DNA of 64,000 nucleotides from Pontederia crassipes (Eukaryota > Streptophyta > Magnoliopsida > Commelinales > Pontederiaceae): the NCBI GenBank assembly GCA_030549335.1, contig JAUKPH010000017.1:14469501-14533500 (forward strand). The letters run 5' to 3'. A model generated the notes under the pieces. It did not search any database and was not told where the DNA came from. It saw only the letters and a list, made by a program, of their open reading frames with translations. A program made the position numbers and the translations under genes. This document shows positions 59,741 to 64,000 of this stretch, in pieces (position 1 is the first letter of the stretch; each line of letters opens with the position of its first letter).

Positions 59741-59774
59741 CCGTTTGTAATAGGCAATTTTCTTGTAGTGTGAA

Positions 59775-61030
59775 CGATAGTTAATAGGACTCTACGGCAT
59801 AGGAGGGCCATTCCATGTTGGATGTGGAACAAGGTTGGATGGAGCGCTGGTTGGAGAAGTCCATGGAGGTGAGCACGGTAAGGAAATAAATTGTGGATTA
59901 GAAGAACTTACATGAGTTGGTGAGTGTAGCCAAGTGGTGAGAACAGCTAACCAAGGTGTTGGAGGAAAAATTGTCAAGAGAATGACTAGCAAGAGTGTGG
60001 AACGAGAGGTATGGGAAGAAAGACTCATAGAATGTAGCATAACATTGAGTAAAAATGCAACCGGATGAGAGATCAAGGCATTGATATTCATGATATCCCG
60101 AAGGAAATTATAAGGACAAAGAAAAGAAAGGCAACACAATTGAACACCTCAAGGAAATTATAATTTGGCAAGCATTTATATAAGGTCTGATAAGGTGAGA
60201 GATTTGAGAGAACGTTGGCAAACGATTGATCAAGTATTGCAAAAAATGATGAGGAACAAACAAGTGAACCATAAGTGTGAGAACAATTTCAATAATGTGA
60301 CAAATTATGTGTTAGACAAATCCATTTTGTTCACGAGTCTGCGCACATGACTTGCGATGGTAAATCCCATTGTTGTTAAAAAAAAGAGGTTAAGACTTGG
60401 TATTCACCTCCATTTGATAGGAAGGAAATTATTTTAGTATGAAATTGATGATCAACCATTTTACTAGAATGCATGAAACAAGAGAAGACATCAAACTTCC
60501 ATTTTATTGAATACAACCAAGTGAATTTAGAAAAAAGTCATCTAGGAAAAACGCAAACCAAATCACTATGAATGACAACAAAAGGAGAGGGAACATGAGT
60601 GAGAGTTTGAGGCAAAGGTGATTTCGTAGCTTTACCAAGCTTGCATGCTTCACAAACTATTGATGCTAAGTCCGCTGGACCAAGATTGAGAGATTGAAAA
60701 AGATGGTTAAGAACTCGATTGTGCAAATGCTCAAGGTGAGCATACTAATGGCGAGAGATGGAACAAGCAAATGTAGTTGATTAAGGTTGGAAGGACAACT
60801 TGGAGCAAAGATGGTAAAAATCATATGTAGTTTTGTCACGAAGAACCACCTTATAGCTGACTCGATCCTTGACAACAAAATGATCATAATGAAATTCAAA
60901 GAAGAACTTATTATCATGAGTGAATTGTCTAACAGAAAGTAAAGATTTAGATATAGCAAGAACATGGAGAATGTTATAAAATTGAAGAGGAGGAGATGTA
61001 GATATGGCTGAATGGTTAGTAGCCATGACT
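59775..61030 (-). pseudogene. Ty1-copia pol fragment (protease end, integrase, linker)
   Basis: On the minus strand from 61026 the order is the protease-integrase linker (NILHVLAISKSLLSVRQ), the pre-integrase zinc region near 60726-60600 (HLFQSLNLG, CEACKLGK), the core opening VIHSDLVC, and a later core segment near 60400 (SNGGEYQ). The integrase-RT linker follows at 60139-59792. Frame breaks are frequent and no LTR was found. The fragment abuts the right side of the CACTA element, but its other half is not left of that element. Confidence 0.85.
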
Positions 61031-61234
61031 CGAAGAAGAGGAAGAATGTGAGTTTTTCATTGAATTCAATGAGCTATGTAATTAGGTATAAATTTGTCCT
61101 TATGTCATGATTTTTGTGTGAATCCATTCCATGACTCGAAGAAGAGGAAGAACGTGAGTTTTTCACTGAATTCAATGAGCTATGTAATTAGGTATAAATT
61201 TGTCTTTATGTCATGATTTTTGTGTGAATCCATT
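61023..61234. repeat. 106-bp tandem duplication
   Basis: Two nearly identical copies, 61023-61128 and 61129-61234, start at 'ccatgactcgaagaagagga'. The few differences point to a recent duplication. Confidence 0.95.
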
Positions 61235-62335
61235 CTACCATTATTCTAAGTTATCATGGGACCTTGGAACTGAATGCGTGATGATTATTACACTGACAAA
61301 CACCGGAGGAATGACCAAAAAAATCATCATGCAAGTGTACAATTTTTTGAACCCTAACTCGGCCCATGTTTCTCGCAACGCGGACTGAGTTCTCCTGAAC
61401 TAGATCCAAATCTACCGTGGCTGACCTTTTCAAGGTATGGAATTCATCAAACTCGAGTCAATTGAGAGACACTCTATTGTCTGAAAGATACCCATAGAAA
61501 GTTAAAAATGAATTAACAAGAGAAAGATGGAGAAAATGAAGCACATTGACAATGAATTTTTTTATGACGATGATGATTGGCTCTTGTCATTTTTTTATGA
61601 TAATTTTATATATTCTATACTGATCTTATATTAATACGGTTCCATAAAAATGCCATGCTTTCTGACTATAATCTCTTATGATTATCCCCTTTATTGCTCA
61701 CATCATGATGACCTTATGATGATGATGCATTTATGATTTTTCTTCCTATCGTTTATCATAATATTTATAATATTTTTATCACATTTATATACTATGTGTC
61801 AAAATTCATATGGAGTTTTTGTTTCTCTTGCATATTCAAATTTGTAGGTGTAAGTCCCAATGATGAAAGTGACAAAGATGATCTATCGAGTTTGTGATGG
61901 TAATACATGAGTGCCCTGAGTTATTTTATTTTTTATGTCTTAATTATTTTTTTTATTATAAAGATGACCTATTAGATGAGCTACCTCATATGATGGTTGA
62001 TCTATTAGTCTTCCGCACTTTATGATTATATCTCCTTATTATTTTTTAATTATGTTCACTCTCTTGCATGTGATATTACTTTTAGTTGATCAATCAAAAT
62101 TCTTATTTTGATCAATATGAGGTCCACATATATATCACTCGAGTGTTCTATCATATGATGGAGTGAGATTTGATAGTATTACAATATATACAAGAGCTTG
62201 GATCCATATAGCAAGAAAATGGACCATGGACAACAATAATACATTTGAGTTGATCAACGGTTTTCTCTAACAATTGTACTGGACAACAAAAGAATAAAAA
62301 TTTATGCATACATAAAAAGTTTAATTCTGTCTCTC
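61235..62335. other. AT-rich intergenic DNA
   Basis: Several short 'tatgat/ttatga' repeats; no gene recognised. Confidence 0.5.
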
Positions 62336-62340
62336 TCTAA

Positions 62341-62341
62341 T

Positions 62342-62372
<31 letters not shown>

Positions 62373-63201
62373 GAGAGAGAGAGGTGCTACCACACATTGT
62401 GGTAGCATTATGCGCCTCTAGATTCAGAGTCGTCAGATTTGAATGTGTGCTGATCAATGGAGGAGATTGGATCGTTGATGTGCGTGTTCAGTTCGAGCAG
62501 TTTAGGTGGCATGAAAAAAACAACCCATAGGGTGGAAGGGGAGTGGAGGACAGAGGGTGAGGCGACCAACGAATGGAGGGCAGAGGGTTCACGATCGAGG
62601 AGGGCGACCAGAGGGCAGAGGGTAGCAGCGAGGGGAGGGTGGAGGGCAACGATGAGAGGCAAAAGGATAGAAACTATGAGGGTGGAGGACGGAGGGCGGA
62701 GGGCGACGATGATTGATCTGTGCATGGAGGGAGAAGGAGACACGAACCGCTTGCCAAGATCCTACACCGATCGATCTGCGCACTATCTCCCCTTGCCGAG
62801 ATCCCTCCATTGTCGGAGCTCCATCGCCCAGCGTCGTCATGTGTGTTGCATGGTGCTATCGTGCATAGAGGGCAGGAGAGAAGAACCATCGTTGCCCATC
62901 TCGTGCTTGAACTGTGTGATTCATCCGTCACGCAAAGAAGAACCACGTGAGCCTATCGATTCATCTCACGCCTCTATCTCGTTCGTCCATCTTGAATATG
63001 ACGACTTTGAATTTGCGGACTATATATATATATATATATATGAAAAAAATGAAGGTGTTCCCTACTTCACATTGTTCCCTATCATCTTCATCATCATATG
63101 TTCATCTAATAGTTATAAACTATTTGAGAAATTCAATCATGAACTATTAAATAAAAATCTGATGGTGTAAAAGAAAGGGAACAATGTGACCACATTGAAC
63201 C

Positions 63202-63238
<37 letters not shown>

Positions 63239-63240
63239 GA
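62341..63240. other. GC-rich block between (TA)n/(GA)n tracts with palindromic end
   Basis: A TA and GA microsatellite (62341-62384) precedes a perfect 10-bp hairpin at 62385-62407. A G+C-rich section with 'ggagggcgg' repeats (62520-62870) follows, and another TA/GA tract at 63203-63239. The long frame 62457-63170 is low-complexity at first and has no domain. The block repeats in outline at 63203 onward, so it may be a non-autonomous mobile element of unknown class. Confidence 0.4.
62385..62407. repeat. Perfect 10-bp hairpin
   Basis: Arms tgctaccaca and tgtggtagca enclose a 3-nt loop. Confidence 0.9.
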
Positions 63241-63246
63241 ATATTA

Positions 63247-63276
63247 GGGTGCTCCCACACTTTTGTGGTAGCACCC
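63247..63276. repeat. 13-bp hairpin with one mismatch, related to 62385-62407
   Basis: Arms gggtgctcccaca and tgtggtagcaccc enclose a 4-nt loop. It sits just after a (TA)n(GA)n tract, like the hairpin at 62385, and is followed by a similar 'tgcgcc' stretch. Confidence 0.9.
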
Positions 63277-63360
63277 TGCGCCCATGCTTTCAAGATCATC
63301 CGATCTGAGATGGATGGCCCTGATATGCGCGCAATGGTTCAGATGAAGAGTTTAAACCAT

Positions 63361-63655
63361 GGTTGTCAGACCCGGCCCGGCCCGATTGGTCGGACTAGTC
63401 GGACCGATGTTCGGGGCCTAAAACAGTCCGCGGGCCGGTTGAAACTCGGGGAAGGGTGGTTTGACTCGCTTTGACCTGGTCAAATTAAACCTGGGTTCAA
63501 TCGGCCGACCCGACGGGTTTAATTGACCCGGCCAAGTCAATTATTAAAATGGAAAAAAATTGAAAAATAAAAAAAAATTATTAAAACATTTAGACATATT
63601 TTATATATATACATATATCTTGAAATTTATATTTTAATGTCCTCTTGTCATATAT

Positions 63656-63707
<52 letters not shown>

Positions 63708-64000
63708 AATTTTTTTTACTATTTTTTATTTATAACTAGAACCTTTTATTTATGATGATGACTTAATTTATGTTACTTTATTGTATTATTTAATCTGAAT
63801 TATGTTATTTTAATTTATTATACTATATTTTATATTTTTTTAAATAATAGATTATATATTAACAAGATTATAAGGAACTCTTTGACTTATTTTATTCTTT
63901 TATTAACTTATATTATTCGGTCCGACCATCCGGTTCAACCCGGTCCAATCGGTCCGACTTGACCCATTGATCAATCCGGGTCGATGGCCGGGCCGGGTCT
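63361..64000. mobile_element. TIR element (MITE-like), cut by window end
   Basis: The left end ggttgtcagacccggcccgg and the sequence at the window edge (ggccgggccgggtct) are inverted partners. Further inside, 'attggtcgga' pairs with 'tccgaccat'. The core is AT-rich with an (AT)n tract at about 63665-63700. The right terminus and target duplication lie beyond 64000. The superfamily is not decided. Confidence 0.6.

Larger units (their letters stand above)
52997..59770 (+). mobile_element. Large CACTA element, TCGACGG subfamily, with viral insert
   Basis: The left terminus CACTACAAGAAAAAG is at 52997 and the right terminus TTTTCTTGTAGTG ends at 59770. A perfect 3-bp target duplication, TGA, lies at 52994-52996 and 59771-59773. 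Subterminal arrays of TCGACGGTT/AACCGTCGA units lie at 53020-53640 and 59160-59740. Inside are TNP2 and TNPA-type remnants on the plus strand, a badnavirus-like segment (55757-56690), a LINE insertion (57990-58291) and minus-strand exon-like pieces. It is 6.8 kb long. The transposase is broken, so the copy is not autonomous now, yet both termini are intact and could still be mobilised. Confidence 0.96.

Overview
This window looks like flowering-plant nuclear DNA, probably from a monocot. That placement is an inference from the spliced gene, the transposon families and a badnavirus-like insert; no species marker was seen. The DNA is AT-rich. It holds one recognisable multi-exon host gene, a few host-gene fragments, and many nested transposable elements, most of them broken.

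Layout. 0.2-0.8 kb: a 5'-truncated LINE with a 15-bp target duplication. 2.1-6.5 kb: a long-inverted-repeat, Mutator-like element whose right arm was hit by a CACTA element. 7.0-9.4 kb: a solo-LTR-like block. 9.4-10.6 kb: a large imperfect inverted repeat. 13.7-14.5 kb: an AT-rich repeat carrying a 367-bp MITE; the related repeat at 0.1-1.0 kb keeps the empty site. 16.4-19.5 kb: an orphan exon, a broken BAHD acyltransferase piece and a small cysteine-rich secreted-peptide ORF. 20.8-27.7 kb: a decayed CACTA element with TNP2 and TNPA-type remnants and no right end. 29.8-31.6 kb: a non-autonomous CACTA element. 31.7-42.4 kb: a Ty1-copia retrotransposon holding a 3.3-kb solo LTR, which itself holds a retroposon. 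45.3-48.6 kb: an eight-exon O-fucosyltransferase-family gene on the minus strand with one apparent frameshift. 51.6-52.0 kb: an NFD4/nodulin-like transporter fragment. 53.0-59.8 kb: a large CACTA element. 59.8-61.0 kb: a copia fragment. 62.3-64.0 kb: short palindromic and inverted-repeat elements, the last cut by the window end.

The most unusual locus is inside the 53.0-59.8 kb CACTA element. Part of its TNP2 transposase is replaced by about 0.9 kb that reads as the end of ORF1, all of ORF2 and the beginning of ORF3 of a badnavirus-like pararetrovirus. The truncated viral ORF3 runs in frame into the remaining transposase sequence. This is an old, broken copy: no movement-protein, coat, protease or reverse-transcriptase region of the virus is present.

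Two CACTA families are visible from their subterminal repeats: one rich in GCGTC/GACGC (3.4 and 20.8 kb) and one rich in TCGACGG (29.8 and 53.0 kb). Complete termini with matching 3-bp target duplications were found for three of the four elements. No autonomous intact transposon, tRNA, rRNA or CRISPR array was seen.
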